Source of the DNA: Tenodera sinensis
Taxonomy: Eukaryota > Arthropoda > Insecta > Mantodea > Mantidae
Direction of reading: 5' to 3'
DNA: 64,000 nucleotides
Assembly: GCA_030765045.1 (NCBI GenBank)
Contig: CM060964.1
Location: forward strand, 279,546,888 to 279,610,887
The position numbers and the translations under genes were made by a program. The stretch's first letter is position 1; each line of letters begins with the position of its first letter. Shown here one piece after another: positions 44,330 through 56,306 of the stretch. The notes under the pieces are model-generated. The model was given only the letters and a program-made list of their open reading frames with translations, was not told the DNA's origin and made no database searches.

Positions 44330-45770
44330 TATATTCGTATAATTTGTAGCCTTACAATCTGAAATCCAGTCAATTGCCATAAGGATTGCATTACCAACCA
44401 TCCAATTTACCTTGTATAATATTTATCTGCCTCTGCCTATCACCTCTAGCTCACTGATTTTGAAGATCTGGTTTCCTAGCTACCAACATATTTTCCATTG
44501 GTGGGAGACTTCAATGCATATCACCCACTTTGGGGCTCAATTTGGACTTGTACGAGGCAAATTAATCGCTAATTTCAAGACAGCCATAACTTAGCTCTCC
44601 TGAATACCGGAGAGCCTACATTTCTCTCCGACTCCTTCAATAGTTTCTCACATCTTGATCAAGCAGTTTGTTCATCACAGTTAGCACATTCCTTACAGTG
44701 GAATGTCATCTCTGAATTACACTCTAGTGATCACTTTCCTCCCTTATTAGGTCATAACACAATATACTAGTACAGTTCCACACATGTCTAGATGGCACTC
44801 GGATCAATATCAAATGGAACTTTCACACGCAGTTAGCTGTTTACTTACAACGAGCACCACTCTGAATGTTTTAGCCCAACATCTCACAGAGGCGATTATT
44901 TCTGCTGCTGAGCAGCCTATTACTCGGTCGGCTTCCCGTTCCCATCGATTTCCTGTCCCTTAGTGGACGAATAAATGCCAGAACCTCATTTGTGCTCGAA
45001 AGCGTGCTCTTAAGCTTTTCCAGCGTCGCCCTAGATTGGATAACCCAATTCATTACAAGAAATTGCGTGCAAGCTCTAGTTAAGTCATTAACGATAGTAA
45101 AAAGACATCATAGAACAAGTTTGTCGCTTCATTTAACCGACATACACCTTCCTCGCTTGTGTGGGATAAGTTAAAGCGCGTGGCCGAAAAATGACCAACA
45201 TGCCAATTGCCGGTCTTAAAACAGCCACAAGAGCTGTTGATTCATTGGATGATTTGTTTTGAACAACACCTTTAGCACTGCTTTCGCTCAACTGTCTAGC
45301 TCGGATAAATATTCGCCTGAGTTCCTTCCAATTAAGACTCAGGTGGAATCTCAAGTTTTCGCGTTTCGATCTAGACATGTAGAAGATTACTATGGCCTTT
45401 TCACCATGGCGGAGTTAGAACATGCTCTTTCATCTTCACGATTGTCAGCACCAGGACCAGACGCTATTCACGTATAAATGTTACAAGAGCTCTCTCCTGA
45501 AGGAAAGGCGTTCCTGTTCGAGGTCTATAACAGTGTTTGGATTGACAGTACTGTTCCAGGAAAATAGTGGTACGGCCACCATCGTACACATTTGGAAAGC
45601 TGGAAAGGACCGCCATCTGCCCTGCAGCTACCTTCCTATTTCCCTCACCAGTTGCGTTTATAAGGTGCATGATCAATGGACGGCTGATGTGACGGTTGGA
45701 AACTCGCAACCTGTTGACTAACACCCAGTGCGGTTTTCGGCAACGTCGTTCAACTCCTGGAAATCTGGAT
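44330..45770 (+). pseudogene. I-like LINE fragment, endonuclease end to RT start
   Basis: Broken plus-strand frames read FTLYNIYLPL, GDFNAYHPLWGS, NTGEPTFLSDSF, SQLAHSLQWNVIS and SSDHFP (endonuclease C-terminal half). Then come AAEQPITRSASRSHRFPVP, WDKLKRVAEK, MAELEHALSSSRLSAPGPDA and LFEVYNSVW (linker and RT start). The same phrases, such as GEPTFLSDS and SGPDGIH, occur in the minus-strand element 45871-51548, so this is a diverged copy of the same group. Both ends are missing and stops are frequent. Confidence 0.78.
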
Positions 45771-45774
45771 TGAG

Positions 45775-45870
45775 GAAAGTTTATATAAAAATCAATCCTT
45801 CATTTCTCGATCATATTGTAGGTCAATAAATTCTAATTGAAACTCTGTAGGAACGTTCTCGACGTCTACT
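45775..45870 (-). pseudogene. C-terminal piece of a split hAT transposase
   Basis: The minus strand reads VDVENVPTEFQLEFIDLQYD and REMKD. Relatives (GTF2IRD2- or FAM200-like hATs) have [IV]D[VI]E..P...QLELI[DE]LQ.D directly after a F-P-x-F stretch. That preceding stretch, ELETMEFPYFPLFV, is found at about 51550-51600, on the far side of the I-like LINE. So one hAT gene was cut in two by the LINE insertion. Confidence 0.78.
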
Positions 45871-46103
45871 GTTTAGGGCGCTCAACTGCTATGGTCATTA
45901 GCACCCAAGCAACACTAAAAGCACGAAAAAGTAAAAAGTAGACCAACAAGTCTACAACTAAAAACAATAAAACATTAAAACCGTCACCAATACAGTGTCA
46001 GCAACTGCACAGTTTAGCAAAAACGGAAGCTCAGGATCACATTAATAGATAAAAACAACTCGCATCAACGCCCAAAAATAAAAACAAAGGATCCGTATGA
46101 GAG

Positions 46104-49100
46104 TCACACACGAGAACACATTCCGCTAAAACGCATAAAACGTAACACACGCTCTACAGCACCTGTAGTGTCTGCCAGCACCTCAGCTAGGATGGCTGGC
46201 AGGCCCAGTGAATCACGGAGCTGACTAAAAAGCTGACACTGACCTAAAACGTGCCGCACCGTCAGAGGCTCATTACAATGAGCACAGAGCGGTGAAGCGT
46301 CACAAGATAAAAGGTGACCATGGCTAAAACGGCAGTGCCCGATACGCAATCTGCTAAATCACTTCCTCGCGGCGGCAGGCGCGCGAGGAAGTCCTCCAGG
46401 AAACAGGGAGGGATTTCACCTCCCGAAGTTTATTCCCCTGAACATCATGCCAGGTACCACTCCACCGTGAGAGAGGGCCTGACGTAAAAAGGCGCCAAAA
46501 TCGTCAGAGGGAACGGAAAAGCTAAAAAACCTGGGTGCTAAAACTGCTGCCTTTGCCGCAGAATCGGCAGCCTCATTTCCCTGCAAGCCTACGTGTCCAG
46601 GCACCCACACAAAGGAGACGCTAGTGCCAGCACTGGCGAGGGTATGAAGGTAGTCCTGGACACGCTGCACCAAGGGATGGTAACTGTGCAGCGTCCGTAG
46701 GCTTTTAAGAGCGCTTAAAGAATCGGAACAGATAATGCAGCGCCGGAGGGCCTGCCGATGAACATAAAAGAGCTTGGTAAATACCAAAAAGCTCTGCCGT
46801 AAAAATCGAGCAGTGCGGTAAAAGACGAAATCTAAAACTCTCGCGGCCATGAATAAAAGCACATCCTACTCCCCGATCGTCCTTGGAGCCATCAGTGTAA
46901 ATAAAACTACAGGGTCCCAACTGCGCCTGCACATCTAAAAAGGCCGAACGAAGAACTGCATCTGGCGTCGACGACTTCGGCATGGACAGCAAACCTAGAT
47001 CAATGTGCATCACCGAACGAAGCCACGGGGGAAATCGGGTTTCTCCCTTGTGATATGTCGCCGGTAATTCTACGTCCAACAGCCGAAGCAATGAACGAAA
47101 TCGAACGCCAGGAGGGAGCAGGGCCAGGGAGCTCGACAAGTATTGGCGGTCCAAAGTATCATTAAAAAACGAACTAAAAGACGGGTGTTCTGGCAGACTA
47201 GTCTGCAAGCGTAGTTGCAAAGAAGAACATCCCGCCGATAAGAAAGCGGGGATTCAGCAGCTTCCGCACATAGGCTGAGAACCGGGCTTGTTGGAAAGGC
47301 ACCAATACTCAATCGTATACCACGGTGGTGAATGGGATCGAGACGTTTTAAAACCGACGGCCGAGCTGATGAATACACAATACAACCGTAGTCAAGTTTA
47401 GATCGGACCAAAGAACGATATAACCTTAAAAGAACAGTCCGATCGGCTCCCCATGATGTGCCACTTAAAACACGTAAAACACTAAGAGAACGGTCACACC
47501 TGGCCTTCAGATATTATATATGAGAGGACCAGCTAAGCTTCCTGTCAAACAACAATCCCAAAAATTTCGCCTCGTCTGTAAAAGGGAGAACATCTTGACC
47601 GAGGTGAAGAGAAGGCGGGAGAAATGCCTTCCGGCGCCAGAAGTTCACGCAGACGGTCTTCTCGGCGGAGAACCTAAAGCCGTTTTCCACACTCCAAATA
47701 AAGAGGCGATCAAGACAGAGTTAGAGGCGCCGTTCGAGGAGATGAGTCCGCCGAGAATTACAGTAAATGGCGAAGTCATCCACAAACAAGGAAGATGACA
47801 CACCAGCAGGAACGCACTCCACAATGGGATTGATGGCAATAGCAAATAGTGTGACGCTGAGTACAGAACCCTGCGGTACTCCGTTCTCTTGACTGAAAAC
47901 ACGAGATAAAACTGAACCCACCCGTACGCGGAAGACTCTGTCCCAAATGAGCTCCCAAATAAAAGGGGGCAGTCGGCCACGAATGTCCCATCTATGGAGG
48001 GTGCGAAGAATACCATACCTCCAGCAGGTGTCATACGCCTTCTCTAGATCGAAAAATACAGCAACCGTTTGGCTCTTCCTCAGAAAACCGTCCATGATGT
48101 GCGTGGATAATGAGATTAAATGGTCGACCGTTGAACGGAAGCGACGAAAACCGCCCTGAACATTGGACAGCAAATGTTCAGATTCAAGCCACCACGTCAA
48201 TCGTCCGTTGTTCATGCGCTCCATCACCTTGCAGATCACACTGGTGAGGGAGATCGGACGATAGCTGAAAGGTAGATGGCGATCCTTCCCAGGTTTTAAA
48301 ATCGGGACGATGGTGGCTTAGCGCCCAGCACATGGAAATGTTGCTGTACGCCAGATACGGTTATACACATCTAAGAGGAAGAGTTTGGCTGCTGAAGACA
48401 GGTGCTGTAACATTAAAAGATGGATACCATCCGGCCCAGAAGCGGAGGGTTTGGAGGAGCCCCAAGGCTCGCTCCAACTCCGGCATGATGAAAAAGGCAT
48501 TGTAACTCTCCGGTCGGTAGAGTTAAAGCAAAGGTTATGAGATTCGACACTATTTTTGATGGGTAGAAAATCCGGGTGGTAGTGCGAAGAGCCTGACACA
48601 TCAGCAAAGACGTTGCCCAGAGTGTCAGCGACAGCTCTAGGGCAAACGATGGTGGTGTTCTGGATCCTTAGGCCAGGGACGGTAACCGACAAAGCTTTGC
48701 CGGCCACACAGCGAAGCTTATCCCAAACGACAGACGAAGGCGTGGATGGATTAAATGACTAACGGAGCCAGGATGTCCTCTTACTCGCCTGGATGATGCG
48801 ACGAGCTCTGGCGCGAGATCGCTTAAAAGCGACCAGATTCTCAAGTATACGGTGGTGCCGAAACACCCGCAAAGCCGCCCGTCGCGCACGGACGGCCGCT
48901 CGGCATTCGTCGGTCCACCAACGGACCGGCAAACGTCTCGGGTGGCCAGACAACCGAGGTATGGCACGCTCGGCAGCGGTAACAACGAGGGATGTGAGGT
49001 GGGCCACCATCTGGTCAACATCTGCGAAGAAGCGATCGTCAAAAACAGCCAAGCCAGTATAAAGGGGCCAGTTCGCTCTGTTGAGTCGCCAGGAGGGTAC

Positions 49101-49772
49101 ACGTGGCGAAGGTACGTGGTGCGACAGGAAGCTGATACCACATGGAAAATGGTCGCTGGAGAAGGTGTCAGAGACGACGTTCCACTCAAAACGATGTGCA
49201 AGCTGAGCTGAGCAAATTGAGAGGTCCAGATGGGAGAGAGTGCCAGTAGAATCAGAAAGGAAAGTAGGTTCACCAATGTTTAGAAGAGACAGAGTTCTGT
49301 GTGAAAAAAATCGGCTAGTACGGTCCCCCTTGCGCACGCCCGAGGTGAACCCCAAAGAGGGTGGTAGGCATGAAAGTCTCCCAACAGAAGATAGGGTGTT
49401 GGGAGCTGGGACACTAGATGGGACAGGTCCCCTATAGCGAATGGGGAACAAGGCGGTAGATAAAGGGAACAGAGAGTAAAAGAAAAGCCTGGTAATCTCA
49501 GAGTAACAGCAACAGCTTGCAATGGACTAGTGAACATGATTGGCTGATAAAAAACCTCGTTGCGAACGAGGAGATACTCCATATGCAGGAGTATCGGGTT
49601 CCGGTGGGAGGTCATAACGCACCGGAATAAACCCAGAAAACGTGAAAGAGTCCTGCTGGCGAAGCTTGGTCTTCTGCAAGCACAGAATAGTAGGGGACAG
49701 AGAATTACAAAGTAATGTTAAGTCAGCTCTACGCGCGCGTATGCCACGTGTATTCCACTGAATAATGGACAT
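46104..49772 (-). pseudogene. I-like ORF2: endonuclease, RT and RNase H, broken
   Basis: Starts MSIIQWNTRGIRARRADL (49772), an APE endonuclease start, with LLGDFHAYHPLWGS and SSDHFP further on. The reverse transcriptase has SASGPDGIH, RHLPFSYRPISLTS, GGFRRFRSTVDHL, FFDLEKAYDTCW, NGVPQGSVLS and the active site FVDDFAIY (about 47780). The RNase H domain (about 46935-46480) keeps FIYTDGSKDDRGVG, FTAELFGIYQAL, CIICSDSLSALKSL and WVPGHVGLQGNEAADSAAK, with the three or four acidic residues present. The end (46349-46104) is a Cys/His motif, CAHCNEPLTVRHVLGQC. About six frameshifts or stops separate these parts. The RNase H domain puts it in the I/R1-like group rather than with the two Jockey copies. 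Confidence 0.85.
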
Positions 49773-49800
49773 CCTGGGAGGGATAAGCTGTCGTCCAGGG

Positions 49801-51093
49801 TCACTTGACCGACGGTTGGCGCTTTAATTTGCCCTTCTGGCAGCGCGTGGGGCTAGGGCTCTTTGGAGCAGATGGTTCTTGCTGCAAGGGCTCTTCGGAC
49901 GGAAGAGGCTCTGTGTCACCAGTAGCAGAAGATAGGACTGTGTACCGGTTGCCTACGGTAACGGGAGTTGGAGAGACCCGTGGCACCCGACTACGCCCAC
50001 TGATGTCCTGAGAGCATGAGCGCCGGGGAGGAGAGGGGGAAGTGGCAGGGAGAGCGCACTTCCCACCGGCAGAGGTCGTTGAGCCTTTGAGAAAGTCACT
50101 CCGTTTAGGTTCAATTCGGAACTTTCGGGTTTGAGGGCTGGTAGGGATAGTCTTGGAGCTGGTACTGGTTGAAGCTGTAGCTGTGGATGGTGCACGAGAA
50201 GGTGTGTTGATGGTACTGGCTATAGGGGAGGTTTGAGTACCTACATCCCGCTTTGGTACTGGGGTTGACACTACTGTACTAAAGTACCAAATTTGAGTAT
50301 CGACGGCTGCCGAGCAAGGTGGCGTTTGCGGGCCTCAGAGAACGATAAGCGCTTTGACCCGCAGCTCTTGAATAGCCTTCTCGTCCAGGTAACGTGGACA
50401 ATCGCGGGAAGTCGCCGGAAGGGCACCTCTACAGTTAACACTGCTAGGAGCAGATGGACAAGCTCCTTCGTGGGCATCTTTGCCACAGGTGACAAACAGG
50501 AACAGATGTTTTACAAGAGGTCTGAGTATGGCAATGTAGTTGGCATTGGAAACACCGCATGGGGCGGGGGATATACGGCCGAACGTTAATGATCTCATAG
50601 CCGGCTTTTATCTTCGGAGAGAGATCGAGTAGGTCAAAGGTAAGAAAAAGCGTACGGGTATCTACTAGCGCTCCGTCACGCTTTGTTCGGACTCGAGAAA
50701 CAGAGGTTACTCCCTGATCAGCCAGGTAACCCTGAATCTCTTCCTCCGGCATACCGTCCAACAAGTGGGTGGAAATGACGCCTTTGGAAGAGTTAAGGTC
50801 CGGTGCTTCTCAACACGGATCGGATATCCGTGGAGTAGTTTTGCCATCAGCAACTTGTCGAACAGGGTGGACGTATAAGTTTCGACAAGTAGTGATCCTG
50901 ATCTAATACGGGTACATGACTTGACTGGACCGACTATTTTATCTAGACCTAATTGGATGACAAACGGGTTCACCTTCAAAAAAGACTGTCCCTCTTCCGT
51001 CCTACTGATCACTAGGTAACGAGCTGTGGACGCTACGTATACCTCTTTTTCATCGTTAACCCGTCGTTTTCTTTTTATGTTTTGGTGTGCCAT
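49801..51093 (-). pseudogene. I-like ORF1 (gag-like), broken
   Basis: Starts MAHQNIKRKRRVNDEKEVYV (51093) with a basic head, then SFLKVNPFVIQLGL and LLVETYTSTLFDKLL, an RNA-binding-type fold. After a frameshift, GYLADQGVTSVSRV, MRCFQCQ and HTQTSCK form a damaged CCHC knuckle. The last part (50271-49801) is Ser/Thr/Pro-rich and ends KGKLKRQPSVK. The stop lies about 27 bases before the ATG of ORF2. Two or three frameshifts are present. Confidence 0.75.
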
Positions 51094-51548
51094 AGAAAAA
51101 GGCTATAAATTTCATCCCCCAGTGCTCCCCACCCACCACGGAGCCCAACAAGGGGTCATCCCACTGGGATGACAGGGCTACACAGGGGATATAGCGGGCT
51201 CGCCGTCCCACTCACCCTGGAGTTCAGTGCAATACCTAGTCCTGGCCGATTGACTAGGGGTGGGTTAGTTCCTAGCCTCCCGTTTAGATGAAGCAGAAAC
51301 CAAAGCGATGTATCGGAAATGCGCACCCTCCCCGGATTCAGAAAAACTGTCCCGGGCTCAGATACGCACCCCTCAACCACCAGGATAACCCTTTCCACCG
51401 ACACGGGTCTCCACGCACGGCCTACACGTGGGTGGGCGATTTGACTGACTCCCTCACCACGAATAGGAGCCCACACAGAGGGAGTCAGTTGGCTCGGGGT
51501 CCCGGGTGCGCCAAACCCGGACCTACCGTAGTAGGTCCCCCTGGGGGA

Positions 51549-52790
51549 AAGGAGTGACAAATAACGGAAAATATGGAAATTCCATAGTTTCTAGTTCTTG
51601 GAATCGCATTCCGAATTCTCTGAGTAGATCATTTAGTACGCTTACATATTGCTCAAGCGCTGCAAATTCCAAATGTTGAGAAGCTGATGAGAGTTTTGGA
51701 AATGAGACGTGTTCTTGTCGATTGTTGTTCCCATAGTGCAAGTTTGCGTTTGAAGGCCAGTGCAAAGTCGATCAGTTGAGTAATAATTTGTCCCTTCCTT
51801 GGAGAGAACGATTAAGAACATTGAGGTGTCCTGTTAGATCTGCTAGGAATGCCACATCACAAATCCACTTTGAATCACTAAGCTCGGGAACACGCATACC
51901 ATTTTCTTCTAAGAACAACGCTATTTCTTCCCTTAACTCACAGTACCTTTCCAGTAACGCACCCCGGCTTAACCACCTCACTACACAATAATAAGGCAAG
52001 TCGCCAAATTCACTATTGCATTCGTCGAGAAACACTAAACTGGCGATGACATAGTCCTTTCGACCTAATGAAATTAGTAGTTTTCACAGCGCTCATCACA
52101 TTATTCAGTTTAATACGTTTTGCACATAAACTCTCCTGGTAAATTATGCAGTGAACAGATATGATGTTTTAATTAGAACCAAGATCCTTTATTTTATCTC
52201 TAACACGGCCTATTAGACCAAGTCTACCACCGATCATAGAAAGAGCTCCATCTGTAGCTACAGATATCAGTTTATTCCATGGAAGTTGAAGCTGACTTAA
52301 AGCTTCAACACATCGGAAAATATCTACACCGATTGTAGTACCCGTCATTGGTACTAAATCCAACATTTCTTCTGTGATTTATATCCACACCTCTCACAAA
52401 AAGTACTAACTGCGCTTTGTCACAAGTATCTTGGCTTTCATCTAACGCCAGAGAGTAACAAATAAATGATTTACAACTGCTCTTCGACATTGTTGGCGAG
52501 ATCTGCAATGCGCTGCATAACAGTAGAGGAAGATAAACTAATGGATTGACATTCTGGTATACGTCCAGGGCAAACTTCATCGGCCATCATACGTAGACAA
52601 ATTTTAGCAAATTCGCCATCTTTAAATGGTCTAAGTTGCTTAGCAATTTCAAGTGACATTTTATAGCTAAGACGTACAGCCGATTCACTTATTTTATGGT
52701 CCGCATCATTGTCAGTAGCCATAGCGTCTTTGAGTTTCTCTATCATTATGTCACGTTCCACTCCTTTATAGCCGCCGTATTCACTGCTAT
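51549..52790 (-). pseudogene. hAT transposase N-terminal and middle part (GTF2IRD2/FAM200-like)
   Basis: Minus-strand pieces in order are SAVRLSYKMSLEIAKQL with FKDGEFAKICL, SISLSSSTVMQRIADLANNV, SFICYSLALDESQDTCDKAQ, LVLFVRGVD, LPWNKLISVATDGALSMIGG, YYCVVRWLSRGALLERYCEL, FLADLTGHLNVLNRSLQG, and FGMRFQELETMEFPYFPLFV. This is the linear order of the hAT transposase from which the vertebrate GTF2IRD2 and FAM200/ZBED8-type proteins derive: LDES.D..D, V(S)TDGA.SM.G, RWLS.G..L. Several frameshifts interrupt it. The C-terminus continues at 45775-45870 beyond the LINE. Confidence 0.83.
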
Positions 52791-54085
52791 GAGTAGCGTA
52801 ATGGTGCGGTATTTTTGGATGCGTGTATGGGATACTATGTTTCTGGTCGTCGGAAAGGTAAGGGTGCTCTTAGTTGCTCCGGCTTTTTACAGTGTGATTT
52901 TGTTTGAGCACGAGGTCTTTATCTCAGGGTTGTCCAGCTGAGGAATGTCCAGGTAGTCAATCAAATTCGGGTTGTCTTTTATTCCATTTAATGATTATCT
53001 CACTTTACTCATGCCCCCTTCTGAGACACAAGACCATGAAGTATTGCGATCCACGTAGACGCACACGTCTGCCTATCCCACTGAAGATCGACCAAGCAAG
53101 TGTCTTTCTCTCCCGAAGAACTGTATTTCTCAAATCGGCCCTTCCGCTTGGCCAGTTTCACCTTGCAATTGGGCACGTACGTCTTCAAGCGTTGGGTTTT
53201 TCAACCCTATTGTTCCCTTTCTTTCAGGGGTTGTTGCCTTCTTGCGGTACCGTTACTTTTCCTGCCTGAAGTAATTGTTGTACCCTCGGCCCACCAGTCG
53301 AGTTGTAAGGTAAAGCCTATATTCGGTTTTCAATGATACACGTAGGTACCCGGGTTTTAATTGGCGGGCAGGGTTTCCGCCTCAGTAATATCGTTGTAGT
53401 TTATACTTTTTAATTGTTTGAACAATCTTGCCACACACCAGAGATTTCGCTGCACCCCCTAGGTCTATAAACAGATTCTGTTCCTCCCAAACAAAGGACA
53501 AAGTATATGGAGAAGATGGGCAAGGATTAGATGAGGTAGCCACACTTAGAGATGTTGCCATTTCTGTACTTCATGCACCGCCACTGTATACTAGTTACAC
53601 ACGTCCGTTGCTGCTGCACTCAGATAAGCAACTGTAACACAATGCCCGCTTGCACGCACAGATATATTACAGTTGACAAAAATGTCAGTCACGAAAAGTT
53701 TAGCGCTCATTATTAAATAATTGTTTCACTTTTTAAGGTTTTTATATTCCCTATTACAACCGCCAATGTATTCTCTGTCATCATATGTCGTTAAAATAAC
53801 ATTTTTACACCTAAATTGGCTATTAGACAGACATTTTAAGAAGAAAATGTAGTGTAAATGTCAGTTAGTCACATGCGGAATTGTGACCTTGCCCGCTGCC
53901 CGTATTTACGTGAGTTGAGGCTGGCTGCCTTAGATATTTCAGAGCCTTCATGAGCTGTACAACTGCCATCCTATTGTACAGCGTATCCAGGATGTCCTCC
54001 ATATTTTACACGTGGCAGCAAAGGCGGCAACCTTAGAACCCAGAATTACCATACCTTGTAATACTTCGGAAGACTTAAGGTTTTC
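52790..54085. other. Unassigned sequence, slightly G+C-richer
   Basis: Plus-strand open frames (52904-53269, 53100-53336, 53428-53637) have no recognisable domain. The zinc finger expected at the N-terminus of the hAT was looked for on the minus strand and not found. GTCAGTTAGTCAC at about 53861 is the only short sequence that resembles another place (62020-62035). Confidence 0.4.
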
Positions 54086-54626
54086 ATACTATCTTCTGTG
54101 TTAGGCCTGGCGCGAGAATACGCTGAATAGATGAATACCCTTTGTTTGCCTTGCTGGATAAAAGAAAGAGGTTACGGCTTTTTGGTTTATTTTAAAAACT
54201 TTCTCCAACCCTTCTCAACATTCATTCTCGCTGGTTCCCGATGTAAACTCAATAACAAAAAAGTTTCACACTGCCTAACTTTTGCAGTGCACAGAGATAG
54301 AATTTTCCGAAAACATTTAATTTAAAAAATTATAACATTTAACTGAGTAAACATAGAGAATTCAAAGTAGGCAGTTAGTAGCACTATAGTTTACTCTAGC
54401 TAAGAAAAAGATACAGACGTATTCTAGCAGTTAGTTTCTTAGTGCGTGATGAGCATAGAAACAGCAAATATCGGACTTCTATTGAACAAAAGAGTTTTCT
54501 GAGGAAATATGGGCCTATAGAAATGTATAATGACTCTAAAAAGGATATAACCTGATAGAGAAAAAAAATTCTGCGTAGGATAATGTGTTCAAACCTCAAA
54601 TTTATAAACAACTAGATATTTATACC
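54086..54626 (+). repeat. Dispersed repeat T, copy 2, left part
   Basis: Nearly collinear with 41695-42250 and ends at GATATTTATACC, where Jockey copy 2 begins. The right part continues at 59121. Confidence 0.82.
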
Positions 54627-54692
54627 GAAGTTCGCTGTTAGCGGTCGAGAGGGACGGTCGTGTGCTGCACCCTCTCTGTGAGTAAGCGCGTG

Positions 54693-54720
54693 CTTTCGTG
54701 TGTTGTGTTGTGTTGTGTTG
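54693..54720 (+). repeat. GTGTT short tandem repeat in Jockey-2 5' UTR
   Basis: Four to five GTGTT units (TGTGTTGTGTTGTGTTGTGTTG). Confidence 0.8.
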
Positions 54721-54892
54721 TACTATGCGGTCGAATAGGCCGTTGTTTCCGCTGTGTTTTTTGTCTTCTCTCCGGATATTTCATACATGCTATTGCTTTA
54801 GTGAGTGTTGTAGGTACTGTAATAATCGTGTGTAATTGTGATACTTTAGCTCACTGCGTAGTAATCTAAGGAAAGCGTGTATTATTAACACC

Positions 54893-56306
54893 ATGGCTGT
54901 TCCCACTGATACGGGGCAGCTTATTTATTCTGCGATGCAGACGTGTTACCAATCTGAGGATCAGGTATCTTCTCTACCAGCACCGCCCCCAGCTCCTCAA
55001 ACCACATCTAGTTGCTCCCAGAGAGAAGCCTTCAATTCATCACACCACCAGCAAAGACAGTCCATGCCCGTTTCTTCACACTGCTCTGGTCAAATGCAAC
55101 CTGTCGACTGCAGCTTGCCTTCCGCCGCCTTTAAACCACGCAGCCAGGATGATTGTCCACGTGACTCCAAGGGGAAGAAACTGGGTTCTGTTGTTCCTGA
55201 TTCTCCTTTCAGTACAGCCAACCGTTTTGCAGCCTTGGCTAACATGGATTCCGAAGACGGAGATCGTAGTGAACCTGCGCCTACTACTTCTACTTCCTCA
55301 TCCCAGAAGCCACCTCCCATTTATGCGTCTAATATACTCAACTTGAACACTTATCAAACACTTACAAACGTCCAATGTAGGCACCTACAAGCTTGTTACA
55401 CTGGACAGCAGCAAGGTCAAGCTCTCTTTCGAGAGTATAGACGGTTATCGTGCAGCCGTACATTATTTTGAGTCACAGAAGGCAGAATTTCACACCTACC
55501 AAATGCGTCATGATCGCAACCTCCGGGTAGTTATTCGTGGGCTTCACCCCACTATTGACACTTCTACAGTAATGCACGAATTAATGTCTCTTGGGTATTC
55601 CCCTGCCCAAATGACTCCTGTTTACCATCCCGTGACAAAAGTGCCACTGCCCCTCTTTTTCTTGGATCTAAAGCATAATCCTGTCAACGACATCTATAAG
55701 CTTGATCGTTTATACTACACGACGATAAGAGTGGAGCCCCCGATACCCAAAAGGGGTGTTATTCAATGCCAGAACCGCTAGGAATTTGGACACAGCCGTA
55801 ATTATTGCCACAAGCAACCACGTGTCAAATGTGATGGCCACCATCCTACTGCGCAGTGCTCTAAGGCTCCTCACACACCCCCTCTGTGTGTGAATTGTAA
55901 AGGTCCACATACAGCGAACTATAAGGGTTGCCCTGTTCATCGACGGCTCCAAGCTACCCAGCGGTCTCACTCTAATCCCCAACGTACCGTTTCTGGTGTA
56001 CCCTCTGCTACTGTTCCTCCGCTTCATACTTTCCCTCGACTGGAGTCTACCGTACATACTTCTACTGGAGCTGCCTAACCTCGTCCTCCTGTATCTGATG
56101 TCCGGCCTCTATCGTCGTCTCCAGATTCTCAGGGCTCACCTCCCAGTGCTTCACAGTCCTATGCAGCAACAGCCCATCAGGGTAAACCAAACCGTTCTCC
56201 ATTGGATTGCTTGATGGCACGACTGGATCCTGTCTTCGCTATTCTCCAGCCTCTCCTTACTACCTTGCAACAATTGCTTCCTGTTCTGCTTCGTATCCAT
56301 GGCTAA
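54893..56306 (+). pseudogene. Jockey-2 ORF1, broken
   Basis: Starts MAVPTDTGQLIYSAMQTCYQ with a Ser/Pro/Gln-rich region to about residue 150, then QKPPPIYASNILNLNTY. A frameshift near 55400 leads to LRVVIRGLHPTIDTSTVM and YHPVTKVPLPLFFLDL (PRE_C2HC domain), then CDGHHPTAQC and CVNCKGPHTANYKGC knuckles after an in-frame TAG (55780). A further shift near 56080 precedes a Leu-rich tail RLDPVFAILQPLLTTLQQLL. The final TAA is 56304-56306, inside the ORF2 start. Domain order equals that of copy 1, but the N-terminal region is longer and unlike it. Confidence 0.82.

Larger units (their letters stand above)
45871..51548 (-). mobile_element. I-like non-LTR retrotransposon inserted in a hAT gene
   Basis: About 5.7 kb on the minus strand: a G+C-rich 5' region (51548-51094), ORF1, ORF2 with endonuclease, RT and RNase H, and a 3' UTR ending GGTCATTAGCACCC.. 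(as GGGTGCTAATGACCATAGCA) and GAGCGCCCTAAA at 45871. The 3' end GTTGAGCGCCCTAAA is, from memory, common to I-group LINEs of arthropods. The two hAT halves on each side prove the insertion limits to within some tens of bases; I could not find a clear target duplication. Frames are broken in several places. Confidence 0.85.

Noticed and set aside
52904..53637. Plus-strand frames of 69-121 codons as host exons
   Set aside because: No family likeness, no paired splice sites of matching phase, wrong strand for the host gene.
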